From NCBI RefSeq assembly GCF_009755605.1, contig NZ_WPNZ01000011.1, positions 206,093-270,092 on the forward strand: a stretch of 64,000 bases of DNA, written 5' to 3'. A program made the position numbers and the translations under genes. Positions 8,359-18,076 of this stretch are shown here, piece by piece; the first letter of the stretch is position 1; every line of letters begins with the position of its first letter. Below the pieces are notes generated by a model. It was not told where the DNA came from, did no database searches, and worked only from the letters and a program-made list of their open reading frames with translations. Origin of the DNA: Streptomyces typhae (GTDB lineage Bacteria; Actinomycetota; Actinomycetes; Streptomycetales; Streptomycetaceae).

Positions 8359-9105
8359 TCAGGCGCGCGGCGGTTTGCGGAACGCGTGCAGGGTGAACTC
8401 CGGGTCCGGGCGCCGGACGTCCTGGTCCGGGAGCGCCGCGAGGCGCGCCGCGAACCGTTCGGCGGACGCGGTGCCGGGCGGGATGCCGGTGAACCAGCCC
8501 CGGTGCAGGTCGGCGACGGTACTGCGGGGGCTGCGGCCCTGCCCGTGGCCGCGGAAGCGGGCCCGGCCCGCGGGGAGAAGGCCGTGCGCGGCCGCGTACT
8601 GCCCGACGCGCAGCGCCCCGTCCACGGGGCTGCGGACCGGGCGGCCCATGAGGGCCGCGTCGATGTCGCTGCCCACGTTGTGCGCGGCGGCCTTGTCGAC
8701 GGTGGTGACGAGGACGCCGCCGGGCCGCAGCACCCGCGCGCACTCCCCGACGACGGCCGACGCCTCGTCGGGGCCCGCCAGCAGGTGCAGCAGCCACACC
8801 GCCGTCGCGGCGTCGAAAGCGCCGTCCGGGAACGGCAGTTGCCTGCTGTCCCCGAGGACGATCGCGCCGGGCACCCGCTCGGCCGCCATCCGCGCCATGC
8901 CGTACGCCGCGTCCACACCCGTCACCCGCAGCCCCCGCCGGGCGGCGAACCGCCGGGTGACCAGACCGGTGCCGCAGGCGACGTCGAGCAGCGAGGCGGT
9001 GCCCTGGGGCAGCAGCGAGAGCACCGCGTCGGCGGCGGCGACGGCCCGCGGCTCACCGCCGCGCGAGGCGTCGTACCGGGCGGACTCCTTGCCGTAGTCG
9101 AGCAT
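8359..9105 (-). CDS. Class I SAM-dependent methyltransferase (UbiE-like)
   Basis: 248 residues. Motif I is LLDVACGTGLVTRRFA (about residues 39-54), followed by VTGVDAAYGMARMA, LPFPDGAFDAATAVWLLHLL and the post-II segment VLRPGGVLVTTVDK. This order is typical of UbiE/COQ5-type enzymes acting on small molecules, but the substrate cannot be read. It lies 49 bp downstream of the pterin dehydratase gene on the same strand, so co-transcription is possible, although no shared pathway is obvious. Confidence 0.8.
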   Translation of the reverse strand: MLDYGKESARYDASRGGEPRAVAAADAVLSLLPQGTASLLDVACGTGLVTRRFAARRGLRVTGVDAAYGMARMAAERVPGAIVLGDSRQLPFPDGAFDAATAVWLLHLLAGPDEASAVVGECARVLRPGGVLVTTVDKAAAHNVGSDIDAALMGRPVRSPVDGALRVGQYAAAHGLLPAGRARFRGHGQGRSPRSTVADLHRGWFTGIPPGTASAERFAARLAALPDQDVRRPDPEFTLHAFRKPPRA

Positions 9106-9154
9106 CAGGCACCCGCTCCGCGCTCCCGGCGATGGGCCGTGGCCGCGCCGCTCA

Positions 9155-9520
9155 TCACCGCGCCCCGTGGACCGCCGCCAGCGCCTCGACGGCGCGGGCC
9201 AGCGCGAAGTCCAGGTCGGTGAGGGCGCCGCCCGCGCTGTGGGTGGACACGGCGAGGGAGACCGTGTCGTAGCCGAGGGTCAGCTCGGAGTGGTGGTTCA
9301 GCTCCTCCTGCACCTGGGCGATGTGCACGACGACCGCGGCCGCGGCGAAGTGCGAGGCCAGGCGGTAGCTGCGGGTCAGCTTGGGGGCGGCGGCACCGCC
9401 CCCGGCGGCCGCCGTGCCCGACGCGGCCCCGGTGCCCGTACCGTCCGTGGTGAGGGACCAGCCGGGGAGTTCGGCGAGCCGGTCCTCGATCTCCTTCTGC
9501 GACAGCGGTTCTGCGGGCAT
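9155..9520 (-). CDS. 4a-hydroxytetrahydrobiopterin dehydratase (pterin-4a-carbinolamine dehydratase)
   Basis: 121 residues, close to the family length. It has the hallmark helix-sheet layout with LSQKEIEDRLAELPGWSL at the N-terminus and HIAQVQEELNHHSELTLGYDTVSLAVSTHSAGGALTDLDFALA. The family active-site pattern is [E/D]xx[N]HH[P/S]xxxxxYxxVxxxxxTH. Here it reads EELNHHSELTLGYDTVSLAVSTH. The enzyme dehydrates the hydroxypterin left by aromatic amino acid hydroxylases. The Gly/Thr/Ala-rich insert at residues 28-46 is unusual. A GGAGGAG ribosome site precedes the ATG at 9520. Confidence 0.88.
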   Translation of the reverse strand: MPAEPLSQKEIEDRLAELPGWSLTTDGTGTGAASGTAAAGGGAAAPKLTRSYRLASHFAAAAVVVHIAQVQEELNHHSELTLGYDTVSLAVSTHSAGGALTDLDFALARAVEALAAVHGAR

Positions 9521-9589
9521 GGCCGCGCTCCTCCCTGCGTGGACGGGGGTGGTCCTTCAGCCTGCCACAACGGCCGCCCACCGAGCAGA

Positions 9590-9722
9590 CGCGTCCCCGG
9601 CCGACGGCCCGGCCGATGTCCCGGCCGACGCCCACCCGCACCCCCCGGTTGGCGTCCCGGCCGATGTCCCGGCGGGCGTCCCGGTCAATGTCCCGGCCGG
9701 CGTCGCGGTCAGTGTGCCGGAC
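9590..9722. repeat. Short tandem repeat around GTCCCGGCCGA
   Basis: Between the dehydratase and ADP-ribosylglycohydrolase genes the motif GTCCCGGCCGAYG and variants (GTCCCGGCGGGC, GTCCCGGTCAAT, GTCGCGGTCAGT) recurs roughly every 12 bp. The array runs to the last codons of the glycohydrolase gene (stop at 9709). It looks like slippage-type expansion at a gene end and has no stable hairpin that I can draw. Confidence 0.6.
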
Positions 9723-10806
9723 GCCCGCCGCACTCCCCCGCCAAGTCGTCGGCGACCGCGGCGATCACCTCCCGGCCCTCCGTCAGCCGCACCCACGCGC
9801 CCGGCAGTTCGTGGTCGCCGTGCAGGGCGCCGAGGAGATTTCCGCAGACGGAGCCCGTGGAGTCGCTGTCGCCCGAGTGGTTCACGGAGAGCAGGAGCGC
9901 CTCCTCGGCGCCGGATGCGGCCAGGGCCGCGTACACGCCGATGGCCAGGGCCTCCTCGGCGATCCAGCCCGCGCCGAGGGACTCCACCCGCTCCGCGGAC
10001 GGCTCGCCCGCGGCGGCGAGGTCGACGGCGGCGGTCAGGGCGGCGGACGTCTCCTCGTGCCCCGCGTACCGGGCGAGGAGCCGCAGGGTGCGCAGGACCG
10101 CGCCCTCCAGCGAGTCGCCCGCGACCAGATGGCCGACGATCGCGGCGAGCGCGCCCGCCGCGTAGTAGCCCGTGGGGTGGCCGTGGGTGATCTGGGCGCA
10201 GCGGGCCGCGAGTTCGAAGGCGCTCGCGGCGGGCGCGCGGGTGAGGCCGAAGGGCGCCGAGCGCATCACCGTGCCGCAGCCCTTGGAGCCGGGGTTGACC
10301 GGTCCGGGCGGGCCGAGCTCGACCAGCGGGTCGGGGGCGTACGCGTGCGCGAGGCCGCTGAGGCAGGCGTTGCCCGGGGCCCGCCGCGCGTACAGCCAGG
10401 ACTGCGCGCCGAGACCCCCGGGGGCCGGATGCCCGGCCGGGGCGGCGCTCGGGGCGGGCGCGGGCTTCGTCTGCGTGTCCAGCCAGCGCAGATACGCGTC
10501 GAGGACGAGCCGCGGGGCCGCGCCGCCGATGCCCTTGGCGCGCTCACGGGCGTGCGCGGCCGTCAGCGCCTCCGCCGTGAACAGGGTCATCTGGGTGTCG
10601 TCGCTGATCCGGCAGACGCCCGCCGCGTCCGGCAGCGGCCCCCGCACCCCGCGGGGCCCGTGCGCGGCCCTGATGCCGTCGAGGGAGGTGAACTCGACGG
10701 CGTAGCCGAGCGCGTCACCGACCGCCCCGCCCAGCAGACAGCCCCGCACCCGGGCCCGGTACGCCACGGCCGCCTCCCACGACAGCGCGTCCCACGGATT
10801 CGGCAT
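9709..10806 (-). CDS. ADP-ribosylglycohydrolase family protein (DraG/ARH-like)
   Basis: 365 residues from the ATG at 10806, with GAGGAGG upstream. Family motifs with metal-binding residues are present: RGCLLGGAVGDALGYAVEF, ISDDTQMTLFTAEAL and, near the C-terminus, VNHSGDSDSTGSVCGNLLGA, which carries the SDSDS-type Asp pair of the dinuclear Mg site. Such enzymes remove ADP-ribose from proteins, DNA or small molecules. An insertion of about 25 Ala/Pro/Gly-rich residues sits near residue 120. It is divergent from an MmyB-type regulator with only 81 bp between the starts. Confidence 0.88.
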   Translation of the reverse strand: MPNPWDALSWEAAVAYRARVRGCLLGGAVGDALGYAVEFTSLDGIRAAHGPRGVRGPLPDAAGVCRISDDTQMTLFTAEALTAAHARERAKGIGGAAPRLVLDAYLRWLDTQTKPAPAPSAAPAGHPAPGGLGAQSWLYARRAPGNACLSGLAHAYAPDPLVELGPPGPVNPGSKGCGTVMRSAPFGLTRAPAASAFELAARCAQITHGHPTGYYAAGALAAIVGHLVAGDSLEGAVLRTLRLLARYAGHEETSAALTAAVDLAAAGEPSAERVESLGAGWIAEEALAIGVYAALAASGAEEALLLSVNHSGDSDSTGSVCGNLLGALHGDHELPGAWVRLTEGREVIAAVADDLAGECGGRPAH

Positions 10807-10866
10807 GCACCCCTCCTCGCACACGTCCGGAACAGCCGTCCGATCCGGAACGGCCTTCCGCACGGT

Positions 10867-10887
10867 CTTCTGAACTACCTTCTGAAC
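10867..10887. promoter_or_regulatory. Direct repeat CTTCTGAAC just upstream of the regulator start
   Basis: CTTCTGAAC occurs at 10867-10875 and 10879-10887, a 12-bp period ending at the base before the ATG of the HTH regulator. Because it abuts the start codon and sits in the divergent spacer, it may be an autoregulatory operator. The same spacer also has TCCGGAAC twice. Confidence 0.4.
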
Positions 10888-11721
10888 ATGACCACTGTCG
10901 CGTCCGACCGCCGGAACAGCAAAGACAGCCCCGCGCAGGCCCCCTCCGAGGTGGGTGCCCTGCTGCGCGCCTGGCGCGAGGAGCGGCGCGTCAGCCAGCT
11001 GGAGCTGGCGCTGCGCGCGGACTCCTCGGCACGGCACATCAGCTTCGTGGAGACGGGCCGCTCCAAGCCGAGCGAGGAGTTCGTGCTCAAGCTGGCCGAC
11101 CATCTGGACGTGCCGGTGCGCGAGCGCAACGCGCTGCTGCTCGCGGCCGGGTACGCGCCCCGCTTCCCGCAGACCCCGTTCGACGACCCGGCGATGGACG
11201 GTCTGCGGGCCGGCCTGGAGCGGCTCCTCCAGGGCTTCGAGCCGTACCCCGCGCTGGTCGTCGACGCCACGTACCAGGTGGTCGCCGCCAACCGGGGCAT
11301 CGCGATGCTCCTCGACGGCCTGCCCGAGGACCTGCTCGTACCGCCCCTGAACGCCATGCGGATCACCCTGCACCCGCGCGGACTCGCGTCGCGGATCCGG
11401 AATCTGGGCGAGTGGCGCGGGCATCTGCTGCACCAGATGGAGCGGCAGATCGCGCTGCGCCGGTCGGCGGCGCTGCGGGCGCTGTACGACGAGGTGGCGG
11501 CCTATCCGGTGGCGGACCCCGGCGAGGACACGGCGGCGGACGGGGAGGTGTACCACTTCGCGCTGCCCTGCCGGATCGAGCACGAGGGCCGGGTGCTCTC
11601 GTTCGTGTCGTCGATCTCGACGTTCAACACGCCGATGGACGTGACCGTCGCCGAGCTGGCCGTCGAGACGCTGCTCCCGGCCGACCCGGCGACGGTCAAG
11701 TACCTCCAGTCACGGGGCTGA
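10888..11721 (+). CDS. XRE-type HTH regulator with MmyB-like ligand domain
   Basis: 277 residues. An N-terminal cro/C1-type HTH (about residues 18-75: GALLRAWREERRVSQLELALRA, then HISFVETGRSKPSEEFVLKLADHL) is followed by an MmyB-type PAS-like domain (YPALVVDATYQVVAANRGIAMLL, IRNLGEWRGHLLHQMERQIALR, LSFVSSISTFNTPMDVTVAELAVETLLPADPAT). MmyB-like regulators usually act on divergent genes, often oxidoreductases. Here the divergent partner is an ADP-ribosylglycohydrolase, the natural first candidate target. The ATG lies directly after a CTTCTGAAC repeat, with no clear ribosome site. Confidence 0.88.
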   Translation: MTTVASDRRNSKDSPAQAPSEVGALLRAWREERRVSQLELALRADSSARHISFVETGRSKPSEEFVLKLADHLDVPVRERNALLLAAGYAPRFPQTPFDDPAMDGLRAGLERLLQGFEPYPALVVDATYQVVAANRGIAMLLDGLPEDLLVPPLNAMRITLHPRGLASRIRNLGEWRGHLLHQMERQIALRRSAALRALYDEVAAYPVADPGEDTAADGEVYHFALPCRIEHEGRVLSFVSSISTFNTPMDVTVAELAVETLLPADPATVKYLQSRG

Positions 11722-11737
11722 CCCGCCCTCCGGCGGG
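11722..11737. terminator. Short hairpin between convergent regulator and dnaK genes
   Basis: CCCGCC (11722-11727), loop CTCC, GGCGGG (11732-11737). It begins immediately after the regulator stop; the dnaK stop is at 11753. Short but perfect stem. Confidence 0.5.
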
Positions 11738-11752
11738 GTCCGCGGGCTCCGC

Positions 11753-13705
<1,953 letters not shown>

Positions 13706-13745
13706 GTCCAACAACCCCTTCCGACGCGGCGCTTCTGCACTCTCC

Positions 13746-13775
13746 AGCACAAAACTTGAGCGGCCTGTTGTCAAT
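13746..13775 (-). promoter_or_regulatory. Promoter of dnaK with HAIR-like (HspR) inverted repeat
   Basis: On the minus strand TTGACA (13774-13769) is followed after 17 nt by TGTGCT (13751-13746), a sigma-70 type promoter 40 bp before the ATG. Overlapping it on the plus strand is CTTGAGC-N7-TGTCAAT (13755-13775). The known HspR operator is CTTGAGT-N7-ACTCAAG; 10 of 14 positions agree and the spacing is exact. HspR repression is an inference. Confidence 0.55.
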
Positions 13776-13863
13776 GCCGCCTGCGCGCACGCCTCGTACC
13801 CGGCGGGCCCGGACACAACCGGCCCCGACACGGCCGGCCCCGACCCGCCCGGCCCGGACACGA

Positions 13864-13900
13864 CGAAGCCGCCGGCCCGTCGTGCGGGTCGGCGGCTTCG
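13864..13900 (-). terminator. Strong hairpin downstream of osmC
   Basis: CGAAGCCGCCGGCCCG and CGGGTCGGCGGCTTCG form a 16-bp stem with one mismatch-like G/T position and a 5-nt loop. It lies 9 bp past the osmC stop and should stop transcription before it enters dnaK. Confidence 0.85.
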
Positions 13901-13909
13901 CGCGGAGCG

Positions 13910-14335
13910 TCAGGCCAGCTTGGCCGAGAGGGTGATCGTCGTGCCGGTCAGCGCCTGGCTGACGGGGCAGTTGGCCTTGGCGTCCTCGGCGGCCGAGACG
14001 AAGGCGGCCTCGTCGAGACCGGGCACCTCGCCCTCGACGGTGAGGTGGATGCCGGTGATGCCGGTGCCCGGCTGGAAGGTCACGTCGGCGGACGTGACGA
14101 GCTTGGTGGGCGGGGTGCCCGCGCCGGTGAGGCCGTGGGACAGCGCCATGGAGAAGCAGCTGGAGTGCGCGGCGGCGATGAGCTCCTCCGGGCTGGTCCT
14201 GCCGTTCGCCTGCTCGGCGCGGGACGGCCAGGACACGGCCTGCTGCCCGATCCCCGAGGAGTCGAAGGTCACGGTGCCGGAGCCCTCGGTCAGGCTGCCT
14301 TCCCAGACCGTGTGTGCGGAGCGCGTGGTAGCCAC
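13910..14335 (-). CDS. osmC: OsmC-type peroxiredoxin
   Basis: 141 residues, starting at a GTG (14335; VATTRS) with GAAGGGA upstream. OsmC/Ohr proteins are thiol peroxidases that reduce organic hydroperoxides with two cysteines. Both are present: Cys in AAAHSSCFSMAL and Cys in AKANCPVSQAL. The segment NGRTSPEELIAAAHSS and the strand HLTVEGEVPGLDEAAF place it in the OsmC rather than the Ohr branch. It is a single gene with a strong terminator behind it and is likely stress-induced, although I could not assign its promoter. Confidence 0.9.
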   Translation of the reverse strand: MATTRSAHTVWEGSLTEGSGTVTFDSSGIGQQAVSWPSRAEQANGRTSPEELIAAAHSSCFSMALSHGLTGAGTPPTKLVTSADVTFQPGTGITGIHLTVEGEVPGLDEAAFVSAAEDAKANCPVSQALTGTTITLSAKLA

Positions 14336-14865
14336 GATGCCAAATCCCTTCGGTGAAGTACCTGGGGGTACATCCGATCACACTCCGGAGGGGAACAGCG
14401 CGCACCCCCGGGTACCGGCCCGCCCGGGTGCGGCACCGCGGGGGTGCCGTAGGCCCGCGCGGCGAAATCGGGCCGTGCGGCGGGACGGGGCCCCCGCGCG
14501 GCGGGCGGCCCCGCGCCGGTCGCCGCGCCCCGGGCCCGTGGGGCGCCTCCTCCGCGCGGTGTTCGAGGGGGTCGCGCTGGTGCGCGGGGTGGGCTACGAA
14601 CAGTGGTGCGGCCCCGAACGCGCCGTTCCGGCCAGCGGGGCGCGTTCGCCCCCGCTCCCGTACCACCCCGGGCGCCCCTGCCACCGGTGCCGCTGGGGCG
14701 GCCCGGCACCCCCGGTGCGCAGCGCCAATGGCCGGAATGGCAACTGGGCAACCCCCTGCGGCGGTGACACTTTTAGGCCCCCTCGACATACGGGCTTCGG
14801 CCACGGCCCTGGCCGCGCCGTCGGGGGACCACTCAGGTCGGGGAGACCACTCAGGGGGTAAGGCC
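14336..14865. other. 530-bp intergenic region between osmC and the DUF6345 gene
   Basis: I find no supported gene here. Open frames on either strand have no family pattern and poor codon bias. The right part contains an AT-richer patch (about 14725-14785, including GACACTTTTAGG) that may hold the promoter of the downstream gene. A direct repeat GACCACTCAGG also occurs just before its ribosome site (14827-14856). Confidence 0.6.
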
Positions 14866-16503
14866 ATGCGCATGATCTACTCGGACCGCGGTCCGTCTCC
14901 GTTCCAGCCGGAGAAGCCCGGCGCGGCCGGTGAGCGGGACTCGACGTTCGGCTGGTGGGGCGCGTTCAGCGTGGAGAAGTTCGCCACCGCGTCACCGCTG
15001 CGCTACACGCACGAGGACGCGAGTGGCTTCCTCGCGTACCTCCAGCAGTTCTACGACCGCAACTTCTGGTTCGCCGACGCGGGCGTCCAGGTGTGGGCGT
15101 ACGAGGAGACGTTCGACAACTGGCAGGACCGGTACGGCATGGACGCGGTGTGCGCCGTCTACCACTCCGGGCACGGCGACATGGACGGCAACGGCGTGTT
15201 CTACGCCCCGCTCGGCGCGGCCTGGGACGGGCGCACCGACGCCGTCTCCACCCGTATGGCGCTCGGCAACGAGAAGGTCAGGTACATCTTCTGGTCGACG
15301 TGCTTCTCGCTGCGGGTCCTCGGCGGGCACTCGCCGATCCGCACGTGGGCGACCCCGAATCTGGGCTTCCGCATGCTCTTCGGCTTCGAGACGACCAGCA
15401 TCGACAACCCGGACTACGGCAAGAAGTTCTGGGAGAAGTGGCGCTCCGGGCAGACGTTCTGTGACGCGTGGCTGAACGCGAGCTGGGACATCTGGAAGAA
15501 CCAGGCCCCGTCGGTGGTCGCGGTCGGCGCCACCCAGGCCGAGGCCGTGAACCGGCTCAACACGGAGCGGACCCTCTTCCGCGACGCGGTGCCGGACAAC
15601 TGGTACGCCTGGCGCTGGTACAACGCCCGCGCTGCGCTGGCCGACGACCTCACCGCGGCGCCGGAGAGCCCCCAGGTGATCCAGCTCGCGCCGCGCGACC
15701 CGAGCGTCGAACTGACCCGGGCGGGCCGGGTTGCGGAGTTCCCCGCCGCGGCCCTGGAGGAGGCGCAGGTCGAGCGGCAGGGCGTGCTCAGCGTCAGCTC
15801 CGGCGACCGCGTCGCCTCCACCGGGCCGCACGCGGTGCGCTGGGTGCGGCTCGCCGAGCCCAACCACCGCAACACCACCGCGCTGCCCACCGACCGCGCC
15901 GTCGAGCTCGCGCGGGCGTTCGCGGAGCAGCACGCCGACGGAGCCGAGCTGATCGTGGACGGCGTGCACGACCTGATGCAGAACTCGGGCACCAAGGACG
16001 GCGCGGAGACCGGGGCGCCGGTGTCCCTCCAGACGCACGTCACCTTCCGGCAGGCCTTCGACGGCGTGCCCGTGATCACGCCGGACCGCGGGGTGATCCG
16101 GGTCGGCCTCGACAACGACGGCAAGGTCGTGCAGGCCCAGCTGTCCACGCGCACGGCGACCGGCGAGTCCCGTGAGCCCAGCGCGCTCGTCGTGCCGCCC
16201 GCCGGGGCCGGGGGCACCCCCGCGGCGCCGCAGTCCCGCGACCCCCAGGAGGCGCTCGCGGCGGCGCAGGACCAGTTGCTCGCCGAGCTCGCGGTGCGGG
16301 GCGCGGGCGACGGCGGCGACTACCCGTCGGCGGTCGCGCGGGAGCAGCGGCCCGAGGCCAGGGACGTGCCGGGCTCGTTCCAGGTCGGCTACGAGATGGT
16401 GGGCAACGAGGCCTATCTGGCCGCCCGCAAGCTCGTCGAGATCGGCCCCGAGGAGGGCGGCTACAAGACGCGGCGCTGGGTGACGGCACCCCTGGCCCGG
16501 TAG
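14866..16503 (+). CDS. DUF6345-like protein with predicted caspase/gingipain-fold (clan CD) domain and PepSY/FTP-like C-terminus
   Basis: 545 residues from the ATG at 14866 (GGGGGTAAGG upstream), no signal peptide. Residues about 20-220 show FGWWGAFSVEKF, then a strand ending in CAVYHSGHGDMDGNG and, after about 35 residues, VRYIFWSTCFSLRVLGG. A hydrophobic strand with His-Gly followed by another with a Cys is the dyad arrangement of caspase-like clan CD peptidases. The His (in SGHG) and Cys (in STCF) are my predicted catalytic pair. Residues about 330-470 resemble the PepSY/FTP propeptide type (HVTFRQAFDGVPVI, VIRVGLDNDGKVVQAQ). No neighbour explains a substrate. Peptidase activity is an inference. 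Confidence 0.7.
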   Translation: MRMIYSDRGPSPFQPEKPGAAGERDSTFGWWGAFSVEKFATASPLRYTHEDASGFLAYLQQFYDRNFWFADAGVQVWAYEETFDNWQDRYGMDAVCAVYHSGHGDMDGNGVFYAPLGAAWDGRTDAVSTRMALGNEKVRYIFWSTCFSLRVLGGHSPIRTWATPNLGFRMLFGFETTSIDNPDYGKKFWEKWRSGQTFCDAWLNASWDIWKNQAPSVVAVGATQAEAVNRLNTERTLFRDAVPDNWYAWRWYNARAALADDLTAAPESPQVIQLAPRDPSVELTRAGRVAEFPAAALEEAQVERQGVLSVSSGDRVASTGPHAVRWVRLAEPNHRNTTALPTDRAVELARAFAEQHADGAELIVDGVHDLMQNSGTKDGAETGAPVSLQTHVTFRQAFDGVPVITPDRGVIRVGLDNDGKVVQAQLSTRTATGESREPSALVVPPAGAGGTPAAPQSRDPQEALAAAQDQLLAELAVRGAGDGGDYPSAVAREQRPEARDVPGSFQVGYEMVGNEAYLAARKLVEIGPEEGGYKTRRWVTAPLAR

Positions 16504-16538
16504 GGGTCGCCGCACGCCGCGGCAGGACCCCCCGGCGG

Positions 16539-16564
16539 CGCCGTCCGGTGAGCGCCGGACGGCG
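16539..16564. terminator. Bidirectional terminator hairpin
   Basis: CGCCGTCCGG (16539-16548), loop TGAGCG, CCGGACGGCG (16555-16564): a perfect 10-bp stem between the convergent DUF6345-like gene and the permease gene. Confidence 0.85.
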
Positions 16565-16576
16565 TCGTGGGGAGCG

Positions 16577-17992
16577 CTAGCGGAGGGCGGCCCGCTGCTT
16601 GCGGGCCGCCATCCACGCGTACAGGAGCACCCCCACGAAGAGGAACAGCACGCCCTGGTAGACAGCCGCGTACCCGGCGCCCGCGACCAGCCACATCGAG
16701 AAGCCGAACGCGAGGGCGGCGAGCACCGAGTCGCGCACGAGGCGGCCCCGGTCCACGCGCTCGCCCTGCCCGGAGGCGAGGAAGTAGATCTGCGCGGCGG
16801 TGGCGAGCAGATACGGCACGGTGGCCGTGAACGTCGTCACGAGGACGAGCACCTCGAAGACGCCCGCGGGTCCCGCCGTGTAGTTGTAGACGGTGAGCAG
16901 CGAGGCGAGGACCACGGTGACCAGGACGCCGACGGTCGGCACTCCGCGCCGCTTCTTCGCGAACGCGCTCGGGAAGAGGCCGTCGCGGGCGGCGGCGTAG
17001 GGGGCCTGGGCGCTCAGCAGCGTCCAGCCGTTGAGCGCGCCGACCATGGAGACGAGCGCGGCGACCGCCACGGCCGTGCCGCCCCAGGCCCCGCCGAACA
17101 TGGCGTTCACCGCGTCCGAGAACGGTGCCGTGGAGTCGACGAGCCTGTCGTGCGCGACGGTGCCGAAGACGGCCAGGGTGCCGAGCAGATAGACGAGGGC
17201 CGCGCCGAGGGTGCCGAGGACGGTGGCGCGCCCGACGTTGCGCCGCGGGTCGCGCACCTCGCCCGCGCTGACGGCGGCGGACTCCACGCCCAGGTACGAG
17301 AAGAGCAGGATGGCCGCGGACGCGGACACCGCGCCGACGGGGCTCTCGTCGCTCGCCCGGAACGGCCCGAGGTTGCCGCTGTCGAAGAAGAAGAGACCGC
17401 CGAAGGCGACGAGCAGCAGCGGCAGGAACTTCAGGACCGTGGCGACGAGTTGGACGGCACCGACCCAGCGCGTACCGGCCAGGTTGGCGAGGGCGGGCAG
17501 GAGTTGCAGCGTGAGCGCGGCCAGACAGGCGGTCCACCGGTGGTCGGCGACCGGCACGAGGACGTCGAGATAGCCGACGGCGGCCACGGCGAGCGCCGCG
17601 TTCGACACCCATGTCGTGATCCAGTACGACCAGGCGGCGAGGAACCCCGCGAAGTCGCCGAACGCGGCGCGCGCGTACACATAGGGGCCGCCGGTGCGCG
17701 GGTCGCGGTGCGCGAGCCGCCCGAAGACCAGCGCGAGCGCGACGGCGCCCGCCGTCAGGACGGCGAACGCGAGAAGGCTGATGGTGCCGAACGGCGCGAC
17801 GGAGGCGGGGAGCAGGAAGATGCCGCCGCCGATGATGTTGCCCATGACGAGACAGGTGGCGACGGGGAGGCCGAAGCGCCGGGCGTGCCTGCTGTCGTCG
17901 CCGTCCCCGGACTGCGCGGGCAGGCCGGGCTTGGGGAGTTCTGCCTGGTGGGGGGCCGGAGCCGACGGGGAAACGGTTCCGGTGTCGTGCAT
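16577..17992 (-). CDS. APC-superfamily amino acid permease (basic amino acid/antiporter-like)
   Basis: 471 residues with about twelve membrane helices. The first helix carries the APC signature VMGNIIGGGIFLLPAS, and helix 3 starts at RTGGPYVYARAAFGDFAGFLAAWSYW. FSYLGVESAAVSAGEVRDPRRNVGRA is the usual helix 6 region. The organisation is closest to AdiC/PotE/CadB-type exchangers of amino acids or polyamines, but the substrate is not certain. I chose ATG 17992 (MHDTGTV); an upstream ATG at 18058 would add an atypical hydrophilic tail. The phosphodiesterase gene ends 84 bp upstream on the same strand. Confidence 0.85.
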   Translation of the reverse strand: MHDTGTVSPSAPAPHQAELPKPGLPAQSGDGDDSRHARRFGLPVATCLVMGNIIGGGIFLLPASVAPFGTISLLAFAVLTAGAVALALVFGRLAHRDPRTGGPYVYARAAFGDFAGFLAAWSYWITTWVSNAALAVAAVGYLDVLVPVADHRWTACLAALTLQLLPALANLAGTRWVGAVQLVATVLKFLPLLLVAFGGLFFFDSGNLGPFRASDESPVGAVSASAAILLFSYLGVESAAVSAGEVRDPRRNVGRATVLGTLGAALVYLLGTLAVFGTVAHDRLVDSTAPFSDAVNAMFGGAWGGTAVAVAALVSMVGALNGWTLLSAQAPYAAARDGLFPSAFAKKRRGVPTVGVLVTVVLASLLTVYNYTAGPAGVFEVLVLVTTFTATVPYLLATAAQIYFLASGQGERVDRGRLVRDSVLAALAFGFSMWLVAGAGYAAVYQGVLFLFVGVLLYAWMAARKQRAALR

Positions 17993-18076
17993 GGGGTGGT
18001 GCGCCTCTCGTTGTGCCGTGCGCCCGGGATCGCCGAGCGCACGGCCATGGTCGGGCACACCGGACGCTGCACCAAA

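Noticed and set aside
14336..14865. Small gene in the spacer before the DUF6345-like gene
   Set aside because: Open frames here give Arg/Pro/Gly-rich products without motif or ribosome site.
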